Source: Spongospora subterranea f. sp. subterranea (lineage: Eukaryota; Endomyxa: Phytomyxea; Phytomyxea; Plasmodiophorida). Taken from it: a stretch of 64,000 bases of DNA. The stretch is taken from the NCBI GenBank assembly GCA_049724395.1, contig JAUGWO010000155.1, forward strand, positions 88,831 to 152,830. Direction: 5' to 3'. Position numbers and translations under genes: made by a program. The notes below the pieces were generated by a model. The model saw nothing but the letters and a program-made list of their open reading frames with translations, ran no database searches and was not told the DNA's origin. Below are positions 22,669-33,640 of the stretch, one piece after another (within the stretch, counting starts at the first letter, position 1; every line of letters starts with the position of its first letter).

Positions 22669-23352
22669 CTAATGCACAGTATAAGTACATCTTTTTCTGG
22701 GGACGTCATTTGATTTTATGCGGTTCACTCTTCTACGTCGAGGATTCCTGACCCGATCAACGCATGAATCCGCTCTGCCTTTCTCGAAGCATCTCTTGCA
22801 TGGGCGATGATGGTCGCAGGCGAGCTTTTGGCGCGAACAATTGACGCACGCGATCCTTGTATTGTACCTTGGATGGGCCGATTTTCTTCTCTCTTCCATT
22901 ATGTCGGTGTTCAAAACAAATGCGGCCATCGACTGAGGCGGTTCTATCTCTGCACTTGTCAGTTGCGTCGGCAATATCGGGGGTGCAAGCATAGGTTCCA
23001 TTGGTAGTGACAACGTCGATTCCAAAGTACATGAAAAGATGTCCATGATATCCAAGCCGTTGTCGTTGCTCAAAATTGACATCGGTTCATTGGAGATGAA
23101 AAACGTTGGCAGAGGCATGGGATCGCCGGTGCTTTCAGGGAACAACGGTATTGACAGATCGTCATCCAGAAGCCATTCAGCTGTACTTAATCGTGGGCTG
23201 TTGAGGAGTTCCCCGTTGGAATTCGGGCCGATATGCATTTCTGATGACGAGTTGGATAAGAAACAATCCATCGAGTGGTCTGAATGGCCGACTGGAAAAT
23301 TTATCACCTGAAATACGGTAGAACTAGATGTTTGGCCGAACGAAAGCGACAT
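22669..23352 (-). CDS. Zn2Cys6 (fungal-type) zinc cluster protein, C-terminal finger
   Basis: A single-exon ORF of 227 aa starts at an ATG at 23352. Residues 169-197 hold a complete zinc cluster with spacing C-x2-C-x6-C-x5-C-x2-C-x8-C (CVNCSRQKLACDHHRPC, then KRCFEKGRADSC). It is followed by a basic tail, RVRNPRRRRVNRIK. The first 160 residues are acidic, Ser/Pro-rich and probably disordered, like an activation region (STAEWLLDDDLSIP). Zn2Cys6 proteins are usually DNA-binding transcription regulators, and fungal ones mostly carry the cluster near the N-terminus; here it is C-terminal. A broken inverted copy lies at 20725-21278. Confidence 0.8.
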   Translation of the reverse strand: MSLSFGQTSSSTVFQVINFPVGHSDHSMDCFLSNSSSEMHIGPNSNGELLNSPRLSTAEWLLDDDLSIPLFPESTGDPMPLPTFFISNEPMSILSNDNGLDIMDIFSCTLESTLSLPMEPMLAPPILPTQLTSAEIEPPQSMAAFVLNTDIMEERRKSAHPRYNTRIACVNCSRQKLACDHHRPCKRCFEKGRADSCVDRVRNPRRRRVNRIKSNDVPRKRCTYTVH

Positions 23353-24046
23353 ATGGTTGTGAATGGCCCTTGCGGACCCATAAACTAAGATTGTTCAATC
23401 AACGTGCTGCATTCCGTTGTGGTTGCTCATACCATTCATGACAGCGATGTTAACTTTGTGGGGTGGTCCAACGCACGACTGGCTTTTCAAACATACCGAT
23501 ATCTAGATTAATGGGGAAAATTTGGTTGAATCATTGATCCGTTAGCCACCTTGACCTGCATGCGTTTTCACCGTTGCCTTGGAAAAATTAATCAGAACTG
23601 ACACTATTTTATCAGAATTTCCCTTTTGAACAACCACAAGCCGAAAATAATATACCTTGGATAATTACACCAAACAATTTCAATGGCTAACTCCACTACC
23701 CGCTCTGTACCCGCTGGCGATAATGCGCGTCAACATTCATGAGTTCATCAGCGATCGAAAACCTTGAGAAATAGAACATCGAGCTAGTCGATGGATGATA
23801 ATCGTATCTGATACTCCTGTACAATTAGTTGAACTAAACCCTGCTGGTCCAGCTGCGCAGCAGCAAATATCGGAAAGATCGTATTTTCTGAGAAAAATGT
23901 GAAAAATGTTTTTATTTTGTCCGGAAAAATAGGTGTCCGCAGACTGACATTGGTTTGGAATAAGAGGGCCGCGCCCCCGTTCGTTCTGTCCCAACCACAT
24001 CACGTTTCATTCAATGTAATCATTAAACAGATCGTCAGAGGCGGAA
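23353..24046. other. No gene seen
   Basis: Region upstream of both the minus-strand Zn2Cys6 gene and the plus-strand unknown gene. Likely holds both promoters; no motif could be assigned. Confidence 0.4.
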
Positions 24047-24715
24047 ATGAACCAGACAGAGGTTCAGGGCACGGGATCTCAGGAGGTGGAGGCGCAAGGC
24101 TCGGGACCACAGGCGGTGGACGTCCAGGACGTGGATAATATCGAATGTGGTGCAGACGGGGATGACGTCGGGATTCTCTGGGATCGTGACAACTCCAGCA
24201 ACAACACCAGCCCACAAAGCATTGGTGGCCCTGGAGACAGACCGAACTTCCAACCCCCAAAAGCTCGGGGATGGGCACATATTGGGTCTACCAGGAAGTT
24301 TTATAATCCAATGAAACGCCTCAAAGATGTTTTGGTCAAGACAGTTGGGAAGAGGGCAGATCGTGACAAAAATTTTATGCCATATCGACGAATGAATGGT
24401 CGATCGTTTATGTACGACACCTCAGAGGGTGTTGTTTCAGTGGATCAAAAATTGGATATTGCTTTTCGCAAGTTCGAACCGGAAGATGACAGTCTGGTTC
24501 CTGGGTACGATATGCAGGAAGAAGTTCGGGTCAGAGGTCAGGACATGGCATATAAGGCGATGGAGGACATGGATCTACCTATTGATCACATGATCGACTC
24601 CCTCGATTACAGCGCCCTATTAATGACATGCACCGTGTTCCGATGCTATATGAAGAATCTCATCAGGCCTTTATTACGTGATGGACTCTATAAACCTTCG
24701 GAAAATCTGGATTAG
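24047..24715 (+). CDS. Hypothetical protein, 222 aa
   Basis: An uninterrupted ORF from a clear ATG. The N-terminal third is Gln/Gly/Asp-rich and low in complexity (MNQTEVQGTGSQEVEAQGSG). The remainder is well-folded-looking with aromatic and charged residues (WAHIGSTRKFYNPMKRLKDV, SFMYDTSEGVVSVDQKLDI, MDLPIDHMIDSLDYSALLM). No family was recognised. Downstream plus-strand sequence to about 24870 is also protein-like (RYYPSVLGEPTRQEALHNTS), so an intron and longer product are possible. A transposon-derived gag-like origin cannot be excluded. Confidence 0.45.
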   Translation: MNQTEVQGTGSQEVEAQGSGPQAVDVQDVDNIECGADGDDVGILWDRDNSSNNTSPQSIGGPGDRPNFQPPKARGWAHIGSTRKFYNPMKRLKDVLVKTVGKRADRDKNFMPYRRMNGRSFMYDTSEGVVSVDQKLDIAFRKFEPEDDSLVPGYDMQEEVRVRGQDMAYKAMEDMDLPIDHMIDSLDYSALLMTCTVFRCYMKNLIRPLLRDGLYKPSENLD

Positions 24716-24869
24716 ATACTATCCATCTGTTTTGGGTGAGCCTACACGTCAGGAAGCATTGCACAACACATCGTTTCATTTGTCGGAATGCTTGCTTCCT
24801 TTTAATGTCTCTCTCGATAAGTTTTCGCATGAGCGATTTACATCTATGTTGCCTGGGAAAGTACAGTAG

Positions 24870-25324
24870 ACCGTATTTCAAGGCCCCTCCTTTCTCTTGG
24901 TTCAATTTGACGCCATTTTGCAGATTGACGTTGTTTAGTGTGATTCTGCATTCGTTTGTGATTCCTGTGACTGTGCCTTGCTCATTATCCTGAGGACGAT
25001 TTGGAGACATCGTGTAATGGTCGAATAGTTTATCACTGGCCTGTGTCGCTGGCATTAAATGAGGGCAGCAAAGGTCTTGTTATTCTTCGCGAACGTTTTC
25101 GCAATAAGCATAATGAGACATTTTCGAATTTGATATCGTATAGACGGAAAACGTTGCGAGAAACAAGAAACTGGTTTTTTCAAAACGGAAACTGACCGAT
25201 ATGCCGGATGACGTTCAAGTAAGGTCAAAAACAATATATTTTGCTCTGACGTTCTTTGCCCAACATCAGTACCCTATGCCGATGGTTTTATTTCAAAGCC
25301 CCCCCCTTTTCTGAACATCGCAGG
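24870..25324. other. No gene seen
   Basis: Short frames only. A short pyrimidine run and CGCAG sit just before the LRR gene start at 25325, so an upstream non-coding exon is possible. Confidence 0.35.
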
Positions 25325-27385
25325 ATGCTAAACATGGTTCAATCAGTTTTAGAATTCTCATTTGTTACTCAGCTAGAAGGTGTTATGGCGCTAGACCTCA
25401 GTCTTAACCAAATTGTATCGCTAGATCCAACCCTTTGCTCGTTCTCCAGGCTCGAATTTCTGGATCTGAGCTTCAATCAGTTGGAAGACCTGACGGCTTT
25501 GGGAAGGTAATAATCCCATAGCCCATGTTTTGTTCCAATGAATATTGTTTGTTTTCAAGCAGCAGCTTCGCTGGTTGAATGTTTCAAATGTCCATTCAAA
25601 TGTTGCCAGTTGATTTGACAGTCCATGTTTTGGACGAGAGGATCCTTTTTTTTTGTGCGAATACAGATCTAATCGAATTTATCAAAAAATCCATCACCCA
25701 TTGACGATTGCACTGCATGGCCGTTTTTGAAGTTTCATTGCGGCTATGTTTCGGTTGTTTAATGATTCGTGTGATTGTCAGTGCATCGTGCTGTTTGAAG
25801 ACCTTATTTCTGGTATTGCTCAAATTACTATGTGGGTGGAGCTTCAAGTGAGTTGAGCTGATATTCTCGCCAGAATAACAATCGCTTAACGTCATTTTCG
25901 GGTTTTGGCCGCCTGATATCGCTAACCAAGCTCCGGCTCCAAGCGAATGCCATAACAACTATCGTCGATATCCCTCGCTCTCTAACGCAACTTGATATTT
26001 CATATAACAAGATCACAGACATAGAGGTCGAGAATGGGTTTTCTTGTCCCTCAACTTGGCAAATTTGTCGTGTTTTGTCTGCAAACCGGCTTTTACTTTG
26101 TTCATTCTCTACCTGACAGAACAAATCTCTAACTTTGATGCAGTTTATCAGGAAACTGCCTCAATTGATTTGGTTGGTAGCCAACAACAACGAAATCCAG
26201 GATGTTGGGTCCATCTCGGTCTGTACTCAGCTCCAAGACCTGCAACTGCATAACAACGCCATTACTCGAGCTTCGTGTTTATCGACTTTACGGAAGCTAA
26301 CTGTGCGTTTGCCCTACTCTTATCACATACAATTCATCAGCTCTGTTCTGTTTTCAGACTCTATCGCTTTCGTGGAATCAGATTAGCCGCTTTCCAGACC
26401 TCCCGGCGTTGCCATCGCTCATTGACCTTTATGTCTCTCACAATCGCCTAAAAGGTACATATCGTTGCTCAAAATCCTTTGGGTTTCCGCTTTTTGCTGT
26501 TTAACGGTATTCGTTTTTTTCCAATTTCCTCGACGAGCATTAATCCGGTTGCCGTCAGACATGGTTGGATTCGCTGAATATTACCCTTCGTTGTCTGTTT
26601 GCGACATGTCCCACAACGCTCTGCCAAATCTGGACACATTGCTCCCTTCTTTAGCGCTCGGTACTCTAGACGAGCTCCTTTTGTCGGGAAATCCGTTGTG
26701 TCGGAATCGGACTTCCGAGCAAATTGCGGCGCTTGTCGCTTCATCCCTTCCCAGCTTGACAACTCTGGATGGCATCGATCTTGGGTCTCGCGTATGTTGA
26801 CGTTCTCTTATCAGTACTTTGTTTTTAGTTTTCCTTTTCCGTATATTAGGACGAATCAGTTGTCGCTGATGACGGGGAGAACGTTGAGAGGGAATTGTCT
26901 GACACCGATCTAGAGTCGCCATTCCAGATTCATCATCCTGGTAAGACGTATGCGCTGCTAGCGCAATCAGAGGTTCATTGGTTTGAACGTCCTTCATCCG
27001 TCATCTATTTACACAATCTGTTTCACGTTCTCATGCAAGTGATGTCAACCCGAGTATGCTAATTTGAATGCGTTTAGGCGGCCCCCGTCCAATCCATAAT
27101 AATGCTCTGATTATGGAGACATTGGCTGATACCAAGGCAAAAATGGAATCGTTCCGCTCCAGTTTCCGCAAAACCCTTGATGAAAGCCGCGTTCTCTTGG
27201 GAGAGACTATTGTCCACAAGCACGTATCGATCGCCAAAGAGGAGCAACCCAATGTTCGTGTTGCTAGCGCCCGTCAACGTCGCTTGAAACCATTGGCGGC
27301 AATTCGCCCCGATGTCAAATATGATCGAGCCGTTTCAGCTGGATCACGAGTATCTGGCATTCGTCAACAGGCTTCCCTTCAGTAG
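25325..27385 (+). CDS. Leucine-rich repeat protein (SDS22-like repeats)
   Basis: A multi-exon plus-strand gene. Exons carry LRRs in order: MALDLSLNQIVSL / FLDLSFNQLEDLTAL (25325-25506), LTKLRLQANAITTI / LTQLDISYNKITDIE (about 25874-26030), LIWLVANNNEIQDV / LQDLQLHNNAIT (about 26144-26300), LSLSWNQISRFPDL / LIDLYVSHNRLK (about 26357-26454), then a capping region with LDELLLSGNPLCRN (about 26541-26790). Acidic (26851-26940) and basic helical C-terminal exons (27078-27385) follow. The 22-residue LxxLxLxxNxI pattern is that of SDS22-like adaptor proteins. The acceptor after exon 1 could not be fixed, and an exon encoding QLRWLNVSN near 25563 does not join in phase. The partner is unknown. Confidence 0.8.
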
Positions 27386-27596
27386 GCAAACTTGGTTTTC
27401 AGCAAAAGCTTTTGATTTGTTTTATAACTAGTAGACTCTATGGTAGAAACGTCTGTCTTGTAGAATTGTTGTATAAGTGATACTTTACTTCATGGATTTC
27501 TTTCTCATTGATTCGACACAAGTTTTTGTTCCACATTCTGAAGGTGAATTTCAAAAATCAGCACTTTGAGCATTTGTGATGTCACGTTTGATTTCA

Positions 27597-27915
27597 GATC
27601 AGTCTTGTCATAATCACAGTGCTTACACTTGAGTAGATTTGCTCAAACATGCCTGGATACTGCTCGCCGGCTATCATCATCCCGCCACAGACAGATAGTT
27701 CATTCACATCCGGGGCGATTTCATCGCCTTTCACCCACTCTTCCAAGTCTAAAACCTCAATAACCTCAAATATTCTCACCCTTTCTGCAATAAACAACAC
27801 CGATGGAGCAGCTTGTCCTGTTTCAACCCTTGTCTCCTCGCCTAACCTGAACTTGCTTGTTGTAAAGCAAACAAGAGCTCTGATAAGTGTCTCTTTTGAG
27901 CATTCCCACTAGTAA
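27597..27915 (-). CDS. Hypothetical protein exon(s), convergent with the LRR gene
   Basis: After the acceptor-like CTTACTAG the minus strand reads WECSKETLIRALVCFTTSKF ... LFIAERVRIFEVIEVLDLEE ... MMIAGEQYPGMFEQIYSS, to a stop at 27597. The texture is that of a soluble protein. The 5' part was not found and no family was recognised. It could be the last exon of a gene starting before 28000 on the minus strand. Confidence 0.35.
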
Positions 27916-28292
27916 GCTCGACATGGAAATACAGTCGTGTTCTCATCCACAGATATCAAAATTGATTCACTAGCCCGTTTTCTATATCCATCCTTGACAT
28001 TTATCAGATATGGCCGGAGATCGACAGAATTTCGAATCATGAAACCTATAAGCGCATCTCGTTCCAGAGAATTATTGCTCAATTAATTCGAACAAGTACA
28101 GTTCTGTAGCAAATCCGGCCTTATAGGCCATGACCCATACAGGCCATAGCGCCATAGCCGATCAACTGATTATCTCACACTGGAGTCAGCGCAGCCTGCT
28201 CATAACGACTTGTGATAAAAATACAGTTTAGCGCCATTCTCCAGCGGAATAGTAATTTCGAAACCTGAAACCCGTTGGTGATTTCTGGCTGG

Positions 28293-28562
28293 ATGAGAGG
28301 AACTCGTATTGGACCGTTTGGATCGCTACCTTGGGTTGCAGCTCGATACGCTAAGTTCGGTGCTCGTCTGGCTCCATGGGCGATCCCGAGCTATGTATTG
28401 GGAGTATGGATGGTCGGCCCTGCCGTGTCTTCCGAGACACAAACAAAGTATGCGGGTTGTTGTTGGTTGTCTAGGTTCTCCATACTGATAGTCCGGTTTA
28501 GGCTGTGGACATTTGGCCTCTCGTCGATATTTTCATATTCCAACTTACCGGGACGATATTAG
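28293..28562 (+). CDS. Small membrane protein, possibly mitochondrial (71 aa)
   Basis: Two exons, 28293-28447 and 28502-28562, join in frame across a 54-nt intron (GTATGC...TTTAG). The ATG at 28293 is the first in frame. The product is basic at its start and has one hydrophobic segment (LAPWAIPSYVLGVWMVGPAV). It ends LWTFGLSSIFSYSNLPGRY. Size and composition resemble small inner-membrane subunits of respiratory complexes, but no family was recognised. Confidence 0.55.
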   Translation: MRGTRIGPFGSLPWVAARYAKFGARLAPWAIPSYVLGVWMVGPAVSSETQTKYAGCCWLSRFSILIVRFRLWTFGLSSIFSYSNLPGRY

Positions 28563-28969
28563 GCTGACGGCAATTGATCACATATCTGCAGATATCACTC
28601 AATCAGTTTCCGTACAAATTGCCCCGAACCATAAAACCTTTCCATATCAATTGACATCATCTGTATAATTTCATTCGTCGTGAATACTTTTATTCATGTT
28701 GATTTTCCCTTTGATCAATGGCAGAACCCCTTCTTTTCAAAAGTCGTTCGTACCGTAGTTTGAATGTGGGATTTAGTTATGGCATGAACCTATTCAAACA
28801 ATTTTCCAAAATATAGAGCTTAGGGTTGTCGTTCAGCAAAAAAACTTATTATTGGCGACGAATTGTCTTTCAAATTAACAGCCGGTTTTTTTAAATAAAT
28901 TCAATGGTGCCCGGAATAGTGGAACCGATGTCGTTTCCGAACTTGTTAAATAAATCCTGTTCTGACTTG
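28563..28969. other. No gene seen
   Basis: AT-rich intergenic DNA without notable ORFs. Confidence 0.4.
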
Positions 28970-29308
28970 TTAAATCCTGCTCTGTTTGACCTTTAAGATG
29001 AGGGCAGAGTCAATAGACTGTTGATCCCCGATACGAGGGAATTGCGGAACGTTCTCCGGCGTGGGTGGAGGCTTGCGGGTTGGCCGTGGCCATGGCGCTA
29101 CACAGTACACACGGAACTCCAAAACCATCCTTTTTCCCCGATTTGTACTCCGCAGTTTGTCGCCGATCCCCGATCCTGTTCTAATTGATAAAGATGGACC
29201 GTCACCTCCGCCGCCAATACAATCAAACAGACTGTCAAATTCCGGGCCCGTCCACAGGATTTCTATGAGGTCGTTCATATTCGCTGTCTGATTGCCGACT
29301 ACTTTCAT
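28970..29308 (-). CDS. Hypothetical protein, 112 aa
   Basis: Minus-strand ORF from an ATG at 29308, divergent from the AHSA1-like gene about 150 bases away. It contains ILWTGPEFDSLFDCIGGGG, then a Pro-rich stretch (APWPRPTRKPPPTPENVP). The plus strand is open over the same DNA, so the coding strand is not certain. No family recognised. Confidence 0.35.
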   Translation of the reverse strand: MKVVGNQTANMNDLIEILWTGPEFDSLFDCIGGGGDGPSLSIRTGSGIGDKLRSTNRGKRMVLEFRVYCVAPWPRPTRKPPPTPENVPQFPRIGDQQSIDSALILKVKQSRI

Positions 29309-29454
29309 GAATATCGAATCTCATTGTTTCTCATTTTTTTACAAATTGTTTTAGATTTTTGCGCTTTGATTTTTCCTTGATCGCCAGGGGTCCAACTTTG
29401 ACCTTGCATGTGCTTTTTCAATTCGTCTTCACGACATTATAGGCGGTGTTATTG

Positions 29455-29981
29455 ATGTTGATCCAGGTTTTCATGTCTGAAAAGATAATGGGAGCGATGA
29501 CCGGTTCCAAAACGTTGATCACAGCCAAAGTCGGCGGGGGGTTCAGCTACTTCAATGGGCAGATTACGGGCGTCATTCAGGAGCTGTCCCCGAACGAGAA
29601 GATGACATTCCGATGGCGCATGAAGGAATGGGAAGACGGCGTCTTCTCCACCGTTCATATCACACTACATGCCGACGAATATGGCGTCACAACATTAGAC
29701 CTGGTTCAAACGTAGGGGTATTTTCACGCCACAACAATTTCATTGTCACCTTTAAATTTTTCCGTTTGAAGGCGTTTTTTCATGTTGTGAGTTGCGTTGA
29801 TCGAGATGGGCCGGGTCATGTGTTTTCACGATGTTGTGCCATTAACACATTGTCATACAGGGGCATCCCCCAAGCCGACAAATATGGACATCACAGCCTG
29901 GCAAAGAAGGTCGAGGAAGGTTGGGAGATGCACTTCTGGGATCCCATAAAGAAGTTTTGCGGGTTTGATTATCGCGCATGA
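29455..29981 (+). CDS. AHSA1-domain (Aha1 C-terminal-like, SRPBCC fold) protein
   Basis: Exons to 29711 and 29861-29981 join in frame across a 149-nt intron. The domain shows the family signatures: KTLITAKVGGGFSYFNGQIT, GVIQELSPNEKMTFRWRMKE, WEDGVFSTVHITL, then TGIPQADKYG and a closing helix GWEMHFWDPIKKFCGFDY. In Aha1 this domain binds the Hsp90 N-domains and stimulates the ATPase. Starting at 29455 gives about 125 aa, but the first strand of the fold is not in this exon. Since GATCCAG just before VFMSEK could be an acceptor, an upstream exon is likely and the true start is unresolved. A polyadenylation-type AATAAA lies at 30027. Confidence 0.8.
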
Positions 29982-30272
29982 TTCGGCGTGGCTGATGTCG
30001 CGTCTTCATTCTGCATTATTTCGCTCAATAAATTTGTATGTTTGAAAATAATCGCGAGAGCAGCGCGTGATGCACATCAGCGATTAAATCGAAGAATACC
30101 CATCACTACCCTGGTACAGTAGACGATAATTCAAATCCATTTTTGAATCAGCTTACACAATTTACTGTCGTAAACTCTTCCCAGATGAGCTCGATGGTAC
30201 GACATGTTGTGGTAGGCCTTCAACGTAGTCACGAAACGATTTTATTTGATCAGAATCAGCAGAAGCCGGTGG

Positions 30273-30706
30273 TCAAGAGCAAATTAATGTAAATAAAGGT
30301 CTGGGCTTTCGCCAGAGCCAAGTACAAACGGATACGGCAGCAATCCAGAAACGTGGTAAGAGGAAATCACAACGGTAAAAGTAATGTCCACTATATTGTT
30401 GCTCATCAATTACTGCACAATAATCGAGATTTTCTGGATAGGATTTGCCACATTGATATTGAGAGTTAGGTCCCATAGCTTTGCAGCGTATTTGATGAAA
30501 CCTCCGGTTGATGATTGCGACAACGGCGCAGACGAAAAGCACAGAGGAAAACCAGTTCTCAATCTCATTCTAAATCTGGCCTCATCGAGTATTATCTTAT
30601 CTCTGTAGCGATGATACCTACCCAGCGTCAAAGGGGATCCGAACAATAATGTGTTTGAACCTGCACCGGTTCGAAGGATCCCCCTGGTCTGTCTTGTCCC
30701 GCTCAT
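30273..30706 (-). CDS. Putative membrane protein, structure unresolved
   Basis: The minus strand begins MSGTRQTRGILRTGAGSNTL (ATG at 30706). Further on, after a good TTTAG, it reads NEIENWFSSVLFVCAVVAII, a likely transmembrane segment, and a Cys-containing tail (RCKAMGPNSQYQCGKSYPEN) to a stop at 30273. The intron between the two does not keep phase with the donors tried, so the model is tentative. No family recognised. Confidence 0.35.
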
Positions 30707-30779
30707 TGGCCGGTCATGGCAGTAACTGTGATGCAGTGCAGGCGGTCACAGGGTGGGGTGGATGGCTGGGTCTGGCCCA

Positions 30780-30985
30780 GGTAACGCCATGGATGGGGAC
30801 TCCCCATACCCCTCCACCACCACCGCCTACACCACCGCGTACACCACATGCGCCACCCCGATATTGGATGTTGAAGAAGACCCTCAACCACCTCAACCCC
30901 ATATCCCCCCGTCATGCCCCATATACCATTACAGTACCCTCAACCACCTCAACCCGTTATTCCCCACCGCCCCCCCCCCCCTCGG
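30780..30985 (+). repeat. Proline-coding low-complexity tract
   Basis: C-rich DNA with CCACCACCACC and a 12-C run near 30967, coding for Pro-rich peptide in all three plus frames (PQPPQPHIPP, QYPQPPQPVIPHRPPPP). It probably lies within an exon of the downstream NPF-motif gene; the frame cannot be chosen. Confidence 0.5.
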
Positions 30986-31129
30986 GACGTACCAGCACTT
31001 GATATTTGTTTGAGTGTTGGCCATGTGGGTGGGTGTTGGCCCATGTCGACCCCCACCTCTCTATAACTACGTACATTGATATCGTTGATCGGTTTGATGA
31101 GCTCATTTCCGTTATCGAACTATCGTAGA

Positions 31130-31854
31130 CAGGAGCGTCGGGGATCAACGACCGCATGAAGCAGCTGGACGTGAACGTGTTCCAGAGCGCGATTGTGGAC
31201 CTGTCGCGACAGTTGATGGGTACGCGACCCTATGACCACGATAAGAGCAAGGCGGCCGAATCGTTGTTCCGTCGAAGTTCGAGATCAAAGGATGAGTTCG
31301 TCCGATCGGAAACGCTGGCAAGGCATTTGGCGAAATCGGAAGCGGAGTTGGCGCGATGCCAAGCGGAACTGGCCGAGATGAAGAAACTTTTGAAAATCAA
31401 GTCGACAAAACCAGCGCCCGTCAATGTTGAACGATGGAATTCAAATCCAGCCAAAGGATTTCAATCAAAATCGTGCAGGACGGCACCCGATCCCGTCGAA
31501 AGATGGAACTCGGATGGAGAAGACGTTATATTCGAGAGTGCGAAAAGGGAGACTGGTGATAATTGGACAACCGACGCCGAACAATTCCTGGCAGGTGAAG
31601 GAAACGAATCTCACGTAAGGAATGCACCATTTTAGGGAAAAACAACCGAATTGACGAATGTTTGTGTTGTTTGACTGATGCAGATACCTGAACTGGCCCC
31701 AACTGTATCAATAAACCCGGAAGAAGCCGATTTCCCCGATATGAGTTCATTGAACCCGTTTGACGATATTCCTTTGAGACAAGCACGTTCCACCGACGAT
31801 TGGCTGGTACCCCCTCCCCCGTCCCCGATTGTCGCCGGTCAATCATGGTTCTGA
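31130..31854 (+). CDS. Coiled-coil protein with NPF motif (3' exons of a Pro-rich gene)
   Basis: Exon to 31614 and exon 31684-31854 join in frame across a 69-nt intron. The first starts after an AG near 31131 and includes the ATG at 31156. It has an alpha-helical segment, then a coiled coil (LAKSEAELARCQAELAEMKK), then two related ERWNS motifs (VNVERWNSNP, DPVERWNSDG). The last exon has MSSLNPFDDIP, an NPF tripeptide typical of EH-domain ligands in endocytosis, and a Pro-rich C-terminus (DDWLVPPPPSP). The polyproline tract just upstream probably belongs to the same gene. An endocytic adaptor role is inference only. Confidence 0.6.
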
Positions 31855-32390
31855 CCGGGTATGTGTCTCGCAGGGTGACGCACGTAGATCATCGAGCTTC
31901 GTATTGCGAGGATTGGACGATAAGATCACCATGCGTAGCAATAAGCGAAATCAGACCTTCGGCTGATCCCGATAGTTTCAGCCACTTTTAAAATTCTGTG
32001 GATAAATTATAGCGCCATATTCAGCGTCTGAAGGACAACGACTTTTCGATTGCAATGCACGAAAACCCTGATTGAACCGATCCGACGGCTCGAGGTCGGC
32101 CAATTCCCAATAACGAGTTGATATCGATGATCGAAGAGATGGGCGGCGACAACCGACCCGACATTCTTGTCAGCTCATATTAAACCTGCCTCTGAACGGT
32201 GATACATTGTTGAATTGTGATGCAAAACCTTGCCCAGGTCAAAGTGACTTAGGGAATTATGATTCACAGTTGTTGATGGCAAATTCATCACGGAAAATGT
32301 GTTCTGACACAGTTTTCAAAGATAAAGCCAATCATTTGGCGTACTTGTATTAGGATTCCGAAATTCCTAACTGCCATTTTGGACATTTCT
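31855..32390. other. No gene seen
   Basis: Between two convergent genes; no ORF or repeat noted. Confidence 0.4.
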
Positions 32391-33276
32391 TCAGCTATTG
32401 TTATTGGCGAAGCGAGCTATCTTATTGTTGAAAGGGCCGCATTGATAATCGGGAGATTTCATATACGCGGCGATCGTAGGAACTGCTTCGAACCGCTTGC
32501 AAAACTGAACGAGGTTTTCGTAGGGTTCCACAAGATGACGACCGAACGTACAGTATTGCTGAATCATTTCATATAGTAAGAAATCTATTGACACATACTT
32601 TTCAGATCGAGCTGGATTACACAATGAGCAACATCCTGGGAAAGAATCAACTAACCTGCATACGATATCTGTTCGCCAGCGACAAAGTCCTTCTTTATAT
32701 AGGTCGAGAACTGTTTGAGAACTTTTGGGGCGGTCTCCTTGACGAACGCTTCGCGAAAATCGTCGAATCGTGGATTGTAGCAAAGCCCCGTGTACTTTGA
32801 ACGACAGTCGGCGATCTCGAACGCGACCATATCGATAACGGCGCGTTCCTCGGGAGTGCGCCCACACAAATCATGCTTTCTGAGACAAACTTAAACCAAA
32901 ATTTCAGAACCACAGCGAAAACTGAAATAATACTCAGCAATGTATTTCATTATCGCCATAGATTGAGTGATTTTGACATCATCGTCAATTAGGTATGGAA
33001 GGTTAGGAAAATCCAGACCCAATTTCTGCTTCTCATCTGTCCAATCAGAGTAATCGAACTCCGGTCCATCCCCTCTACATTCATATCGGCGATCATGGAA
33101 TGGAGTCTTTGTATAATCTAAGGAAATCAACACATGAATGCCGAACCCTTGGTGGAATATGCTGTCGCTGGGCTTTTACGTAGAATTGTTCGGATCGGCT
33201 CTGCTAATCCGCGTATATTCCAATAGCCGAGAGTAATCTTGGAGCTGGTCTCCCCCGATCTACTTTGGCCCAACAT
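32391..33276 (-). CDS. Mu-class glutathione S-transferase
   Basis: Four exons, 33276-33180, 33117-32934, 32879-32656 and 32584-32391, join in frame to 232 aa. GSTs conjugate reduced glutathione to electrophiles in the cytosol. The N-terminal thioredoxin-fold domain has LGYWNIRGLAEPIRTIL, with the catalytic-type Tyr18, then GLDFPNLPYLIDDDVKITQS, the glutathione-binding loop, and AIMKYIAEKHDLCG. The C-terminal helical domain has GLCYNPRFDDFREAF, FVAGEQISYADFLLYEMI and YMKSPDYQCGPFNNK, matching the mu class throughout. A 12-residue N-terminal extension precedes the usual start. Introns 62, 54 and 71 nt. Confidence 0.93.
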
Positions 33277-33593
33277 CGTTAACAATGAGATTTGTTAAAG
33301 TTCAAGTGACCGATAGATACACATTGCTGTCGCCGTTTAAGTGCGTGAATGACAGCCAGCCAGAGAAATGACAGGGGTTGGCCATCAAAATCTACAGTGC
33401 TGCACCGAAAAAAGCTCCGGCACTGCCGATTGATTTTTAACCTTGTCCGTTTATGAGGCCCTCGATGGCATGTGATTGACACCGTGACGTTCAATTGCTG
33501 ATTGCATTGACGTGATTGTCGCGTATGGATCTTTGAAAAAGGAATGAGAAACATTATTCTAATTTGTCCGAAACAATATTTCCTACTGGGGAT

Positions 33594-33640
33594 TGATAGA
33601 CACAGATGGCGATGAGGACCTTCTGCGTTGGGCAGAGCCA
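33594..33640 (+). repeat. Inverted partner of 34345-34395
   Basis: GATTGATAGACACAGATGGC and the following GATGAGGACCTTCTGC are reverse-complemented at 34345-34395. Both encode a LIDxDGDEDLxRWAEPE peptide from opposite strands. A shorter third copy of the core (TTGATAGACGCAGATGGCGA) is at 34877-34896. Confidence 0.6.

Noticed and set aside
30655-30685. GGTTCGAAGGATCC resembling a tRNA B-box
   Set aside because: No matching A-box or cloverleaf arms could be folded around it; no tRNA gene was found in the window.
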